From: Candidatus Coprenecus stercoravium
GTDB taxonomy: Bacteria; Bacteroidota; Bacteroidia; Bacteroidales; UBA932
DNA: 47,007 nt
Direction of reading: 5' to 3'
Assembly: GCA_019116865.1 (NCBI GenBank)
Contig: DXAW01000117.1
Coordinates: 1-47,007 of the forward strand
How positions within the stretch are numbered: the stretch's first letter is position 1; every line of letters begins with the position of its first letter. The position numbers and the translations under genes were made by a program. Positions 7,978 to 17,555 of the stretch are shown here, piece by piece. The notes under the pieces are model-generated. The model worked only from the letters and a program-made list of their open reading frames with translations, was not told the DNA's origin and did no database searches.

Positions 7978-8342
7978 CAGAATCCGGATATGTCAAGGTT
8001 AGTAATACCGGATATGTTTTCTATCGCCACCTTCTCCGCTCCGGTGCAGGAAATGGTGACAGTGTACGGGCCGTCTGACTCATAGTCATGGCTCAGGTCC
8101 TCCGAATATGCCTCGACAGCCGAACCATCGCCCCAGTCGACCGTCCCTTCCGAGAATGTGCCGCCCGAAACCGCAGGCACCTGGAACCCGGCATTGGAAT
8201 GAGTCACCTTCAGGACGCTTTGGGTACTTTCTTCTTCTTCGACCACAGGAGGTTCATTGGGAGTGACAGTCTCCTCCTCGCAGGACATTACCGCCAGGAC
8301 GGCTGTCAGGAGGAAGGACATTTTGCAAATAGTCTTTATCAT
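7977..8342 (-). CDS. Small lipoprotein with WGD (PKD-like) domain, partner of protease B
   Basis: Start chosen at the ATG 8342, which gives a good lipoprotein signal (MIKTICKMSFLLTAVLAVMSC, Cys21); a start 15 codons upstream would spoil it. Total length is 121 residues. After an acidic linker (PPVVEEEE) the remaining 80 residues form a domain with KVTHSNAGFQVPAVSGG, GTVDWGDGSAVEAY, HDYESDGPYTVTI and an end at GITNLDISGF. This is the same domain that ends the BACON lipoprotein next to protease A. Here it is almost the whole protein. WGDG domains of this kind often precede leucine-rich repeats in Bacteroidota, but the protein stops where such repeats would begin. It is coupled to protease B through a TGATG overlap. 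An inhibitor, chaperone or anchor role is inferred only from the pairing. Confidence 0.75.
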   Translation of the reverse strand: MIKTICKMSFLLTAVLAVMSCEEETVTPNEPPVVEEEESTQSVLKVTHSNAGFQVPAVSGGTFSEGTVDWGDGSAVEAYSEDLSHDYESDGPYTVTISCTGAEKVAIENISGITNLDISGF

Positions 8343-8363
8343 AATAGTTACGTTGCTTTTGTG

Positions 8364-8396
8364 CAAAATTAGTGAAGTTATCTCCAATATTCCAAA
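8364..8396 (-). promoter_or_regulatory. Promoter of the WGD lipoprotein/protease B operon
   Basis: On the minus strand TTTG (8396-8393), a 21-base spacer and TAATTTTG (8371-8364) match the Bacteroidota promoter consensus. The start would be near 8358, leaving a leader of about 15 bases to the ATG at 8342. Confidence 0.65.
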
Positions 8397-8406
8397 AAAT
8401 ATAGTT

Positions 8407-8414
8407 TATATTTG
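8407..8414 (+). promoter_or_regulatory. -7 element of the thiamine operon
   Basis: TATATTTG matches TAnnTTTG and lies directly before the TPP riboswitch. No good -33 TTTG is seen at the usual distance. Transcription would start about 8418-8421, at the very 5' end of the aptamer P1 helix. Confidence 0.5.
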
Positions 8415-8415
8415 C

Positions 8416-8499
8416 ATCCGGCAAGGGGGTGCCTTCCCCGAATCGGGAGGCTGAGATTACACCCTATGAACCTGATACGGTTAGTACCGTCGGAGGGAT
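8416..8499 (+). promoter_or_regulatory. TPP riboswitch (thi box) controlling thiE-thiC-thi4
   Basis: The conserved thi-box parts are all present: GGGGGTGCC (about 8424-8432), GGCTGAGAT (8449-8457), ACCCTATGAACCTGAT (8461-8476), a P5 hairpin ACGGT-TAG-TACCGT and GGAGGGAT (8492-8499). ATCC at 8416-8419 can pair with GGAT at 8496-8499 to close P1. The GGAGGGA at 8492-8498 is also the ribosome-binding site for the ATG at 8505. TPP binding should therefore hide the Shine-Dalgarno sequence directly, without a separate expression platform. Confidence 0.95.
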
Positions 8500-8504
8500 A
8501 TATT

Positions 8505-9146
8505 ATGAGCTTTCAAGTACAATTCATCTCCCATTTTACAGATAGCATCTCCTATCTGGACTCCATACGCATCGCCCTGGAAGGCGGTTGCCGATGGATT
8601 CAACTCCGCATGAAACATGCTTCCCCTGAGCAGGTGCGCAGTACTGCGGCGCAGGCACTGCCGCTCTGCAGACGCTACGGTGCTGTCCTGATACTGGACG
8701 ACCACGTGGAGCTGGTGCGTGAGACCGGTGCCGACGGGGTACATCTGGGGCTGACCGACATGCCTGTGGCAGAGGCCCGCAAACTGCTGCCCGGCGGACA
8801 GTTCATAATCGGCGGCACCGCCAACACCCTTGCGGATATACGCCTGCACGCAGCATCCGGAGCGGACTACATAGGCTGCGGCCCGCTGCGTTTCACCACC
8901 ACCAAGGACAAAGACAAACTCGCCCCGGTCCTGGGCATAGAAGGCTACCGGAGTGTCATCGACGGTATGCGCCGTGAATCGCTGACCCTGCCCGTAGTGG
9001 GCATCGGGGGAGTGACGGCCGAGGACATCCCTGCGCTGGCGGCCACCGGACTGAGCGGAATCGCCCTGAGCGGAAGCATCCTCCGCGCACCGGATCCTGT
9101 GGCGGAGATGCGCAGGGTCATCAACATTGCAAACTCCATACACTAA
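8505..9146 (+). CDS. thiE: Thiamine-phosphate synthase ThiE
   Basis: A 213-residue TIM-barrel enzyme that couples HMP pyrophosphate to thiazole phosphate, giving thiamine phosphate. Motifs seen are WIQLRMK (31-37), LDDHVELVRETGADGVHLG (64-82), IGGTANT and the pyrophosphate-binding GPLRFTTTK (126-134), then VVGIGGV and GIALSGSIL. The start is the ATG at 8505, seven bases after the GGAGGGA inside the riboswitch; the frame is open 31 codons upstream, but that part is the aptamer itself. thiC follows after six bases. Confidence 0.95.
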   Translation: MSFQVQFISHFTDSISYLDSIRIALEGGCRWIQLRMKHASPEQVRSTAAQALPLCRRYGAVLILDDHVELVRETGADGVHLGLTDMPVAEARKLLPGGQFIIGGTANTLADIRLHAASGADYIGCGPLRFTTTKDKDKLAPVLGIEGYRSVIDGMRRESLTLPVVGIGGVTAEDIPALAATGLSGIALSGSILRAPDPVAEMRRVINIANSIH

Positions 9147-10883
<1,737 letters not shown>

Positions 10884-10898
10884 AAACACATAACAACC

Positions 10899-11672
10899 AT
10901 GATTGAGACAAAAGTATCCAGAGGTATCATCAGTACCTATTTCGACAAACTTCAGGACTGCCTCGAACTGGACGCCGCCATCGTAGGCGGAGGCCCGTCG
11001 GGCATCGTAGCCGCATACTATATGGCCAAGGCCGGACTGAAAGTGGCCCAGTTTGACCGCAAGCTGGCTCCCGGCGGAGGCATGTGGGGCGGAGCCATGA
11101 TGTTCAACCAGATAGTAATCCAGGAAGAAGCCATGCACATAGTACGTGACTTCGAGATCAACCATACTCCGTATGAGAACGGACTCTACACCATGGACTC
11201 GGTGGAGAGCACATCGTCACTCCTGTACCACGCCGTACACGCAGGTGCCCGCATCTTCAACTGCTATTCGGTGGAGGATGTGATATTCAAGGACGGCAAG
11301 GTGAGCGGAGTCGTGGTCAACTGGACACCCGTACTGCGTGAAGGTCTGCATGTGGACCCGCTGAACATCCTGGCCAAGGTCGTAGTGGACGGCACCGGCC
11401 ATGATAGCGAGATAGCCGCCACCGTCGCCCGCAAGAACGGCATCCGCCTGGCCACCGAGACCGGCGGCGTCATCGGCGAACGCTCACTCGACGTAACATC
11501 CGGAGAGCAGGAAGTCGTAAACGGCACCAAGGAGATATATCCCGGCCTGTATGTCTGCGGCATGGCCGCATCGGCAGTGTCCGGTACACCCCGTATGGGA
11601 CCTATCTTCGGCGGCATGCTCCTCTCCGGCAAAAAAGTCGCCGACGAGATCATCGCCCGCCTCAGAAAATAA
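10899..11672 (+). CDS. thi4: Thi4-family thiazole synthase, His (non-suicide, sulfide-type)
   Basis: A 257-residue FAD/NAD-fold protein of the Thi4 (ribulose-1,5-bisphosphate/thiazole synthase) family, which makes the thiazole half of thiamine from NAD and glycine. Visible are the dinucleotide motif IVGGGPSG (28-35), a GGGMWGG segment (59-65), GTGHDSE (165-171) and GTPRMGPIFGGMLLSGKK at the end. The residue equivalent to the suicidal Cys205 of yeast Thi4 is His151 in GLHVDP. By comparison with the archaeal enzymes this predicts a catalytic, sulfide- and iron-dependent enzyme rather than a single-turnover one. It takes the place of thiG/thiH/thiS/thiF, none of which is in the window. Third gene under the TPP riboswitch. 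Confidence 0.93.
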   Translation: MIETKVSRGIISTYFDKLQDCLELDAAIVGGGPSGIVAAYYMAKAGLKVAQFDRKLAPGGGMWGGAMMFNQIVIQEEAMHIVRDFEINHTPYENGLYTMDSVESTSSLLYHAVHAGARIFNCYSVEDVIFKDGKVSGVVVNWTPVLREGLHVDPLNILAKVVVDGTGHDSEIAATVARKNGIRLATETGGVIGERSLDVTSGEQEVVNGTKEIYPGLYVCGMAASAVSGTPRMGPIFGGMLLSGKKVADEIIARLRK

Positions 11673-11676
11673 GACG

Positions 11677-12483
11677 TCAACGGTAAAAATGACGCAGAGG
11701 ACCGTGGCCGTGGCCGATCTTAAGATTGGCTGCGGCCACGATTGCATTATGCACATAACCTATCCCGGAGCTGACAGCCTCACGGAGAGGACGGCCGGCA
11801 CCGAGAAACGTAGCCACGGCCGAGGAGAGAGTACAGCCCGTGCCGTGCAGATTGTGCGTCTGTATCCTGTCGGACTGAAACATCACCACACCGTCATTGT
11901 CACAGAGGATGTCCACCGACTGCGGGCCGGGCTGGTCAGGATTGAGATCACCGCCCTTCACCAGGACGGCGCACCCATAGCGCTGATGCAGACCGGCAGC
12001 CGCCGACGCCATATCGTCCAATGACTTCAGAGGACGACCGGCAAGACGGGACGCCTCATCGATATTAGGGGTAATCAGATGCGACTTAGGGATAATCTCA
12101 GAGCACAGGGCATCCACAGCTTCCGGCATGGCCAGCGAGTCCTTGCTGGTCGATACCATGACCGGGTCAGTCACCACATACAGGACAGGATGTACCGACA
12201 GCTGAGCGGCTATAGCCTTTACAATAGGCACAGTGCCCGTCATACCTATCTTCACGGCATCCACGGCCAGATCGGACATCACCGCATCTATCTGTTGGCC
12301 GACAATCTTCGCCGGCACATAATCCACAGCCTTTACTCCCTGAGTGTTCTGCACGGTAACAGCGGTAATGGCCGCAGCGGCATAACCGCCGCAGGCCGAT
12401 ATGGCCTTGATATCGGCTTGGATTCCGGCTCCCCCGGAAGGGTCTGATCCGGCAATCGACAATACTATTGGATAATCTTTCAT
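11677..12483 (-). CDS. thiD: Hydroxymethylpyrimidine/phosphomethylpyrimidine kinase ThiD
   Basis: A ribokinase-family enzyme of 268 residues that phosphorylates HMP and HMP phosphate to HMP pyrophosphate, the partner substrate for ThiE. Motifs: SIAGSDPSGGAGIQADIKA near the N terminus, KIGMTGT, DPVMVS, ITPNIDEASRLAG, VLVKGGDL and the anion-hole HGTGCTLSSAVA. The start is taken at 12483 (MKDYPIVLSIAG); twelve more codons are open upstream but lack family similarity. It is convergent with thi4, with four bases between stops, and follows the glyA terminator, so it is not under the riboswitch seen at 8416-8499. Confidence 0.95.
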   Translation of the reverse strand: MKDYPIVLSIAGSDPSGGAGIQADIKAISACGGYAAAAITAVTVQNTQGVKAVDYVPAKIVGQQIDAVMSDLAVDAVKIGMTGTVPIVKAIAAQLSVHPVLYVVTDPVMVSTSKDSLAMPEAVDALCSEIIPKSHLITPNIDEASRLAGRPLKSLDDMASAAAGLHQRYGCAVLVKGGDLNPDQPGPQSVDILCDNDGVVMFQSDRIQTHNLHGTGCTLSSAVATFLGAGRPLREAVSSGIGYVHNAIVAAANLKIGHGHGPLRHFYR

Positions 12484-12494
12484 GACATCACTCG

Positions 12495-12527
12495 AAATAA
12501 AAAAGGGGCGGACTGTCAATCCACCCC
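12495..12527 (-). terminator. Rho-independent terminator downstream of glyA
   Basis: On the minus strand GGGGTGGA and TCCGCCCC form an eight-pair stem with a G-U wobble, followed by TTTTTTATTT. It lies about 50 bases past the glyA stop and ends 12 bases before the thiD start. The wobble works only on the minus strand, which sets the direction. Confidence 0.85.
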
Positions 12528-12579
12528 GTTAATTTCAATCAACTTATATTCAAAAATGTATCAAAATGTGTACATTTTA

Positions 12580-13860
12580 TTACCATACATTCAGAGGACG
12601 ACCGGCAACAAGAGAATGCGCAGCATTCCTAACCTTCTCGATAACTGCCTCGTTCTCAACATCGGAGAGCACCTCGTCGATAAGTTCTACGATAGTCTCC
12701 ATATCTTTCTCAACCAGACCTCTTGAGGTGATGGCAGGTGTACCTACACGGATACCGGAAGTGGTGAACGGTGTACGGCTGTCGAAAGGCACCATGTTCT
12801 TGTTGACTGTGATGTCGGCGCGTACAAGGGTCTTTTCAGCCACCTTACCTGTCAGGTCAGGGAACTTGGTACGGAGGTCAATCAGCATCAGGTGGTTGTC
12901 AGTACCGCCGGACACAATCTTGTAACCCCTGTCGATGAATGCCTTGGCCATGGCTGCGGCATTTTTCTTGACCTGCATCTGGTACTCCTTGAACTCAGGC
13001 TGAAGAGCCTCATAGAATGCTACCGCCTTGGCTGCGATGCAGTGCTCCAGAGGACCGCCCTGGATGCCGGGGAATACGGCGGAGTTGATGAGCTGCGACA
13101 TCATCTTGATCTGACCCTTGGGAGTCTTCAGGCCCCAGGGATTCTCGAAGTCCTTGCCGATGATGATGGCACCTCCACGGGGTCCGCGGAGAGTCTTGTG
13201 AGTCGTAGTGGTGACGATATGAGCGTACTTCACAGGGTTGTCCAACAGACCTGCGGCAATAAGACCGGCAGGGTGAGCCATATCGACCATGAAGATAGCG
13301 CCTACCTTGTCGGCTATCTCACGCATCCTCTTCCAATCCCACTCACGGGAATAAGCGGAGGCTCCGCCGACGATCAGCTTGGGCCTGCACTCGAGGGCTG
13401 TCTTCTCCATCTGGTCATAATCCACGCGGCCTGTCTCCTCGTTGAGCCTGTAAGCTACGGGATGGTAGTTGATACCGGACATATTGACGGGCGAGCCGTG
13501 AGTAAGGTGACCGCCGTGTGCAAGGTCGAGACCCATGAATGTATCACCGGGCTTGAGGCATGCCATGAACACGGCCATATTGGCCTGTGCTCCGGAATGA
13601 GGCTGTACGTTGGCGAACTCGGCTCCGTAAATCTCCTTGAGGCGGTCGATGGCAAGCTGCTCCACCTGGTCCACTACCTCGCATCCGCCATAATAGCGTG
13701 CTCCGGGATAGCCTTCAGCATATTTATTGGTCAGACAGGAACCAAGTGCCGCAAGCACATTGTCACTGACAAAGTTCTCAGAGGCGATCAGCTCAATACC
13801 GTGAAGCTGTCTGCTCTCCTCTTTCTTGATAAGTTCCGAAATTTGAAGATCCTGTTTCAT
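12580..13860 (-). CDS. glyA: Serine hydroxymethyltransferase
   Basis: A 426-residue fold-type I PLP enzyme that converts serine and tetrahydrofolate to glycine and methylene-THF in the cytoplasm. The N-terminal [11 protein letters not shown] (22-32), [16 protein letters not shown] (44-59), substrate-side [11 protein letters not shown] and [13 protein letters not shown] are conserved. The PLP lysine is Lys222 in [15 protein letters not shown]. Length is normal. Upstream lies a promoter-like pair at 13929-13899 and downstream a strong terminator, so it may be monocistronic. Glycine made here is also a Thi4 substrate, but that link is only metabolic. Confidence 0.98.
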   Translation of the reverse strand: MKQDLQISELIKKEESRQLHGIELIASENFVSDNVLAALGSCLTNKYAEGYPGARYYGGCEVVDQVEQLAIDRLKEIYGAEFANVQPHSGAQANMAVFMACLKPGDTFMGLDLAHGGHLTHGSPVNMSGINYHPVAYRLNEETGRVDYDQMEKTALECRPKLIVGGASAYSREWDWKRMREIADKVGAIFMVDMAHPAGLIAAGLLDNPVKYAHIVTTTTHKTLRGPRGGAIIIGKDFENPWGLKTPKGQIKMMSQLINSAVFPGIQGGPLEHCIAAKAVAFYEALQPEFKEYQMQVKKNAAAMAKAFIDRGYKIVSGGTDNHLMLIDLRTKFPDLTGKVAEKTLVRADITVNKNMVPFDSRTPFTTSGIRVGTPAITSRGLVEKDMETIVELIDEVLSDVENEAVIEKVRNAAHSLVAGRPLNVW

Positions 13861-13890
13861 GATATATAATTAAACTTTTATTTTTTCATT

Positions 13891-13898
13891 TAACTTTG
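13891..13898 (+). promoter_or_regulatory. -7 element TAACTTTG upstream of the SpoU methyltransferase gene
   Basis: TAACTTTG fits TAnnTTTG exactly and lies 31 bases before the ATG at 13930. No -33 TTTG at the right spacing is visible. Confidence 0.4.
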
Positions 13899-13929
13899 CG
13901 AAAGTACGCAAAAATTTACCGTTGACAAA
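13899..13929 (-). promoter_or_regulatory. Possible glyA promoter
   Basis: On the minus strand TTTG (13929-13926), 19 bases, then TACTTTCG (13906-13899), one mismatch from TAnnTTTG. The leader to the glyA ATG would be about 35 bases. It is back to back with the plus-strand element at 13891-13898. Confidence 0.45.
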
Positions 13930-14478
13930 ATGTTTAGAAAATTATTGAACAGCGAACTCGGACGTCCCGATATCGAAAAATATAAAACACTGGATAAAAG
14001 TCCTATAACTGTAGTCCTGGACAATGTCCGCAGCCGGCACAACATAGGTTCCGCATTCCGCACCTGCGATGCGTTCAGGGCTGCCGGGATAGTGCTCTGC
14101 GGCATCAGTTCGACACCTCCTGCGCCTGAGATTCACAAATCCGCGCTCGGAGCCGAATTCTCAGTCGACTGGGTTTACCGTCCCGACACCGTTGAGGCCG
14201 TAAAAGAGCTGAAATCCAAGGGATACACCATCATAGGCGTCGAACAGACCGAGAACTCCGTATCCACTGATGATTTTCTTTACGGCAGGAGACGTCTGGA
14301 GGCGGACGGACGGTATGCGGTGATTTTCGGAAACGAAGTCCACGGCATCGCCCAGGAAGCGGTAGACCTGTGCGACTTCACCCTTGAGATACCCCAGTAC
14401 GGGACAAAGCACTCTCTCAATGTATCGGTGGCGACCGGCATAGTCCTGTACGTCCTTAGCCGGGGCCTGCACGTCTAG
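13930..14478 (+). CDS. SpoU/TrmH family RNA 2'-O-methyltransferase
   Basis: A 182-residue SPOUT-class methyltransferase. The three SpoU motifs are present: motif 1 LDNVRSRHNIGSAFRT (30-45, with the catalytic-type Arg), motif 2 VIFGNEVHGI (131-140) and motif 3 IPQYGTKHSLNVSVATG (154-170), which forms the SAM-binding knot. There is no N-terminal RNA-binding extension, so it is the short form. The RNA target (tRNA or rRNA 2'-O-ribose) cannot be told from sequence. It is convergent with the TPR gene; the two stop codons share the palindrome CTAG at 14475-14478. Confidence 0.9.
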   Translation: MFRKLLNSELGRPDIEKYKTLDKSPITVVLDNVRSRHNIGSAFRTCDAFRAAGIVLCGISSTPPAPEIHKSALGAEFSVDWVYRPDTVEAVKELKSKGYTIIGVEQTENSVSTDDFLYGRRRLEADGRYAVIFGNEVHGIAQEAVDLCDFTLEIPQYGTKHSLNVSVATGIVLYVLSRGLHV

Positions 14479-14747
14479 GGATTCATCAAATCCTTGTTGA
14501 CAAAGCGGATGATGTCGTATATCGAATCTATGGCCGCTGCCGCAGGGCCTTCCGGATCTATCAGTTTGGCCCTGTTATAGGCATTGATGGCATCACCCCA
14601 CAGTTCATGTCTACGGTATATACCGCCCAGCAGAAACCACGCCTGGGCATTCTGAGGCTCGGCGTCAAGCAGACGCTCTATCTCGCCTCTGGCATCATCC
14701 AGACGGCCCGATGCGATAAGCCTCTCTATTTCTGTAATTGTCGTCAT
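14475..14747 (-). CDS. Small TPR protein at the end of the rnf operon
   Basis: A 90-residue protein with two tetratricopeptide repeats (RLDDARGEIERLLDAEPQNAQ and an AWFLLGGIYRRHELWGDAINAYNRAK unit). It has no signal peptide or membrane segment, so it should be cytoplasmic and act by binding other proteins. It starts 12 bases after the rnfA stop and is probably the last gene of the array. A role in Rnf assembly is only suggested by position. Its stop overlaps that of the convergent methyltransferase gene. Confidence 0.75.
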   Translation of the reverse strand: MTTITEIERLIASGRLDDARGEIERLLDAEPQNAQAWFLLGGIYRRHELWGDAINAYNRAKLIDPEGPAAAAIDSIYDIIRFVNKDLMNP

Positions 14748-14759
14748 AACATTCTTTCT

Positions 14760-15359
14760 TTATACAAGACCGCTGAATCCCATAAAGGCCATTGCCAGGA
14801 TGCCGGCCGTAATCAAAGCAATTGGAGTGCCATTGAACGCCTTGGGCACCGAGACAAGCTCAAGCTGCTCCCTGATACCTGCGAAAAGCACCATCGCCAC
14901 GCCAAAACCCAGTGCGCTGGAGGCCGCATAGACCACGGTCTCTCCCAGATTGAGCATATGGGCCTCTCCGCCGAATGTGAACTCCTTGGTCACCACGCTG
15001 ATGGCCACACCGAGCACGGTACAGTTGGTGGTTATAAGGGGCAGGAATATTCCCAGAGCCTGATACAGTGACGGAGAGATCTTCTTGAGGATAATCTCCA
15101 CCATCTGCACCAGTGCCGCTATGACTAGGATGAACACTATCGTCCTCATGAACTCTACCCCCAGAGGCACCAGCACATACTGATGAAGCAGATAGGTGAC
15201 AAGCGTCGACAGGGTTATCACAAACACCACCGCAGCGGACATACCGGTGGCCGTGCCCACTTTGTTGGAGACACCCAGGAAAGGGCAGATACCCAGGAAC
15301 TGGGCCAGCACTATATTATTGACGAATACCGCCGATATGATTATTATCAGATATTCCAT
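14760..15359 (-). CDS. rnfA: Rnf complex membrane subunit RnfA
   Basis: A 199-residue integral membrane protein with six predicted membrane spans, one of the two homologous inner-membrane subunits (with RnfE) of the ion-translocating ferredoxin:NAD oxidoreductase. Conserved segments are [46 protein letters not shown] and FAGIREQLE. The Cys in the GICPFLG and TTNCTVLG motifs are those proposed to carry an intramembrane iron-sulfur centre with RnfE. The start ATG at 15359 (MEYLIII) lies two bases after the rnfE stop; the frame also offers a TTG two codons upstream. Confidence 0.95.
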   Translation of the reverse strand: MEYLIIIISAVFVNNIVLAQFLGICPFLGVSNKVGTATGMSAAVVFVITLSTLVTYLLHQYVLVPLGVEFMRTIVFILVIAALVQMVEIILKKISPSLYQALGIFLPLITTNCTVLGVAISVVTKEFTFGGEAHMLNLGETVVYAASSALGFGVAMVLFAGIREQLELVSVPKAFNGTPIALITAGILAMAFMGFSGLV

Positions 15360-15361
15360 GA

Positions 15362-15949
15362 TCAAGCCTTTTTGTTAGTCAGTTTTCTGAAAATCACCAT
15401 AAGATAGCCCAGCACCATGAATGCGCCGGGAGCCAGTACGAACGCCAGCATACCGTCTCCCTCGGCCAGTTTCATGCCGAAGAAAGACATATTGCCCAGC
15501 AGCTCGCGGACCATTCCGATGAGAGTAAGGGCAAGTGTGAATCCAAGTCCTATGCCGATACCGTCCAGGGCAGAGTCCACAGGCGTATTCTTGTTGGCGA
15601 ACGCCTCCGCCCTGCCGAGGATGATGCAGTTGACCACAATCAGAGGTATGAACAGGCCCAGGGCCGAATACAGGGCCGGCACATACGCCTGCATGACCAG
15701 CTCGAGAACGGTAACGAACGAGGCGATGATCACGATATAGGCCGGAATCCTCACCTTGTCCGGAATGAGCCCGGCAAGCAGGGATATGAACACATTGGAC
15801 AGTATGAGTACGAAAGTCGTGGCGAGTCCCATGCCCATACCGTTTATCGCGGAAGTGGTGGTACCCAGGGTCGGGCACATACCGAGAACAAGGATAAAGG
15901 TGGGGTTGTCCTTTATGATACCTTTGGTAATAATGCTCAGCTTACTCAT
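15362..15949 (-). CDS. rnfE: Rnf complex membrane subunit RnfE
   Basis: A 195-residue membrane protein homologous to RnfA, with the matching motifs [49 protein letters not shown] and IGMVRELLG. The two Cys in the MCPTLG and VNCIILG motifs correspond to those of RnfA. It lies between rnfG (eight bases) and rnfA (two bases). Bacteroidota order B-C-D-G-E-A is kept. Confidence 0.95.
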   Translation of the reverse strand: MSKLSIITKGIIKDNPTFILVLGMCPTLGTTTSAINGMGMGLATTFVLILSNVFISLLAGLIPDKVRIPAYIVIIASFVTVLELVMQAYVPALYSALGLFIPLIVVNCIILGRAEAFANKNTPVDSALDGIGIGLGFTLALTLIGMVRELLGNMSFFGMKLAEGDGMLAFVLAPGAFMVLGYLMVIFRKLTNKKA

Positions 15950-15957
15950 ATTCCGCT

Positions 15958-16536
15958 TTATTTTGAATTGTCAACAATAATCTTCTGATACACCCTCCAT
16001 GCCCTGTCAACCGCATCGCAGTAAGCTCTGGAAGTGATAGTGGAAGCCGTGATGGCATCCACGTCTCCCCCGTCCTTCCTGACTTTAAGGCTGAATGACG
16101 CCGGGCTTCTGCCCTCGAACTGGGAGTAGAACGCAGGCTCGGTCATCTTGGCGCCCAGACCGGGAGTCTCGGCATGGGAGATTACGGACGTGCCGACGAT
16201 ATTGCCGTCCATATCGAATCCCACCATCACATTTATCGTACCGCTGAATCCCTTGGAAGTAAAGGATTCCACGGCATAACCCACGACTTCGCCGTCCTTT
16301 CTGGCCGGATATACGGTCACCTGTTCTCCGTCAATCTCCACTTGCAGGCTTTCCGACGACGGCTCATTGTCGAACTCAGGCGTAACGAGGGCTATGGCGT
16401 TGTTGGTCTTCTTTATCTGCTCGCTGTCTATCTTGTCCTTGGTCAGCACATACACTCCTCCGAGCAGGGCCGAGCAGGCCAGACAGACGAGAAACAGGCA
16501 CAGCACCATGCTGCGCAATGTTGATTCCTTAGGCAT
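15958..16536 (-). CDS. rnfG: Rnf complex FMN-binding subunit RnfG
   Basis: A 192-residue protein with one N-terminal membrane span (about 8-30) and a periplasmic FMN-binding domain. The GFSGTINVMVGFD and SHAETPGLGAKM motifs are typical. The covalent flavin site is DAITASTITS (160-169) with Thr166 as the expected FMN-carrying residue. The usual form is (S/T)GAT; here it is T-A-S-T, so the Thr is kept but the Gly and Ala before it have changed. It overlaps rnfD by eight bases, which suggests coupled translation. Confidence 0.93.
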   Translation of the reverse strand: MPKESTLRSMVLCLFLVCLACSALLGGVYVLTKDKIDSEQIKKTNNAIALVTPEFDNEPSSESLQVEIDGEQVTVYPARKDGEVVGYAVESFTSKGFSGTINVMVGFDMDGNIVGTSVISHAETPGLGAKMTEPAFYSQFEGRSPASFSLKVRKDGGDVDAITASTITSRAYCDAVDRAWRVYQKIIVDNSK

Positions 16537-17533
16537 GACTCACCTCCTTCCCGAACCTTGCGGGCTTTATGTATTTATTGAGCAAAGGCACTATCGAGTT
16601 CATGATGAGGATAGCGAACGATACTCCCTCCGGATAGGAACCGAAGAAACGTATGAGAACAGTTATCACTCCTATGCCTATGCCGTATATGATCATTCCC
16701 TTAGTCGTCATCGGAGACGTCACGTAGTCCGTGGCCATGAACACCGAGCCGAGCAGCAGGCCTCCTGTAAGGATATTGAACAGAGGGTCGGTGTACTGCT
16801 GAGGGTCGATGAGCCAGAAGATGCCGGTCATGACAGCCACAGTCAGCACTATGGTCACCGGGATATGGGGACGTATCACTCTGCGGACCAGCAGATAGAC
16901 GAAACCAAGAATGACAGCCAGCGCAGACACCTCTCCGGCCGAGCCTCCGGCACGTGCGAAAAGCATCTGTCCGTAGGTCAGGGAAGGATTGGCGGCCATT
17001 ATCTGATCCACTGTAAGACCCTGCGCCAGTCCCTCATTAATCAGAGCCAGAGGAGTAGCACCGGTAACGGCGTCAATCCCCGGCCTGAAGCATGAGGCCG
17101 GCACAGTCCAGTCCGTCATGATTACAGGGAAGGATATCAGCAGGAACACACGGCCCACCAAAGCCGGATTGAAAATATTGTGTCCCAGGCCTCCGAAAGT
17201 CATCTTGGCAACACCTATGGCAACTGCGGAACCTATCACCGCAATCCACCACGGTGCTGTGGGAGGCAGGTTGAGGGCCAGAAGGACACCGGTCACTGCC
17301 GCTGACAGGTCCGTTACGGTAACCCTGGTCCGGAGCATGTATTTCTGAATCAGAAATTCCACTCCCACACAGGTAATCACCGCCACGGCCAGAAGCATTA
17401 TGGCCCTAAGCCCGTAGAAATACACGGCTGCCAGCACGGACGGAGCGAGGGCTATCAGAACGTCCCTCATTATCTTCCCGGTGCTTTCAGCCCCGTGAAT
17501 ATGCGGTGCGGGAGAAACTATAAGCTTACTCAT
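16529..17533 (-). CDS. rnfD: Rnf complex membrane flavoprotein RnfD
   Basis: A 334-residue polytopic membrane protein related to NqrB, with about nine spans. The N-terminal SPAPHIHGAEST motif is the family signature. The covalent FMN site is DAVTGATPLA with Thr160, in canonical form. HNIFNPALVGRVF and FMATDYVTSPMT are also conserved. It lies 22 bases downstream of rnfC and overlaps rnfG. Confidence 0.95.
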   Translation of the reverse strand: MSKLIVSPAPHIHGAESTGKIMRDVLIALAPSVLAAVYFYGLRAIMLLAVAVITCVGVEFLIQKYMLRTRVTVTDLSAAVTGVLLALNLPPTAPWWIAVIGSAVAIGVAKMTFGGLGHNIFNPALVGRVFLLISFPVIMTDWTVPASCFRPGIDAVTGATPLALINEGLAQGLTVDQIMAANPSLTYGQMLFARAGGSAGEVSALAVILGFVYLLVRRVIRPHIPVTIVLTVAVMTGIFWLIDPQQYTDPLFNILTGGLLLGSVFMATDYVTSPMTTKGMIIYGIGIGVITVLIRFFGSYPEGVSFAILIMNSIVPLLNKYIKPARFGKEVSHA

Positions 17534-17555
17534 ATTTATCGTTTCGTTTTATCAA

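Noticed and set aside
8412-8504. Upstream extension of thiE by 31 codons
   Set aside because: The stretch is the TPP aptamer; the ATG at 8505 has the Shine-Dalgarno sequence and the family start.
12892-13869. A 325-codon plus-strand frame
   Set aside because: Shadow of glyA, which is certain on the other strand.
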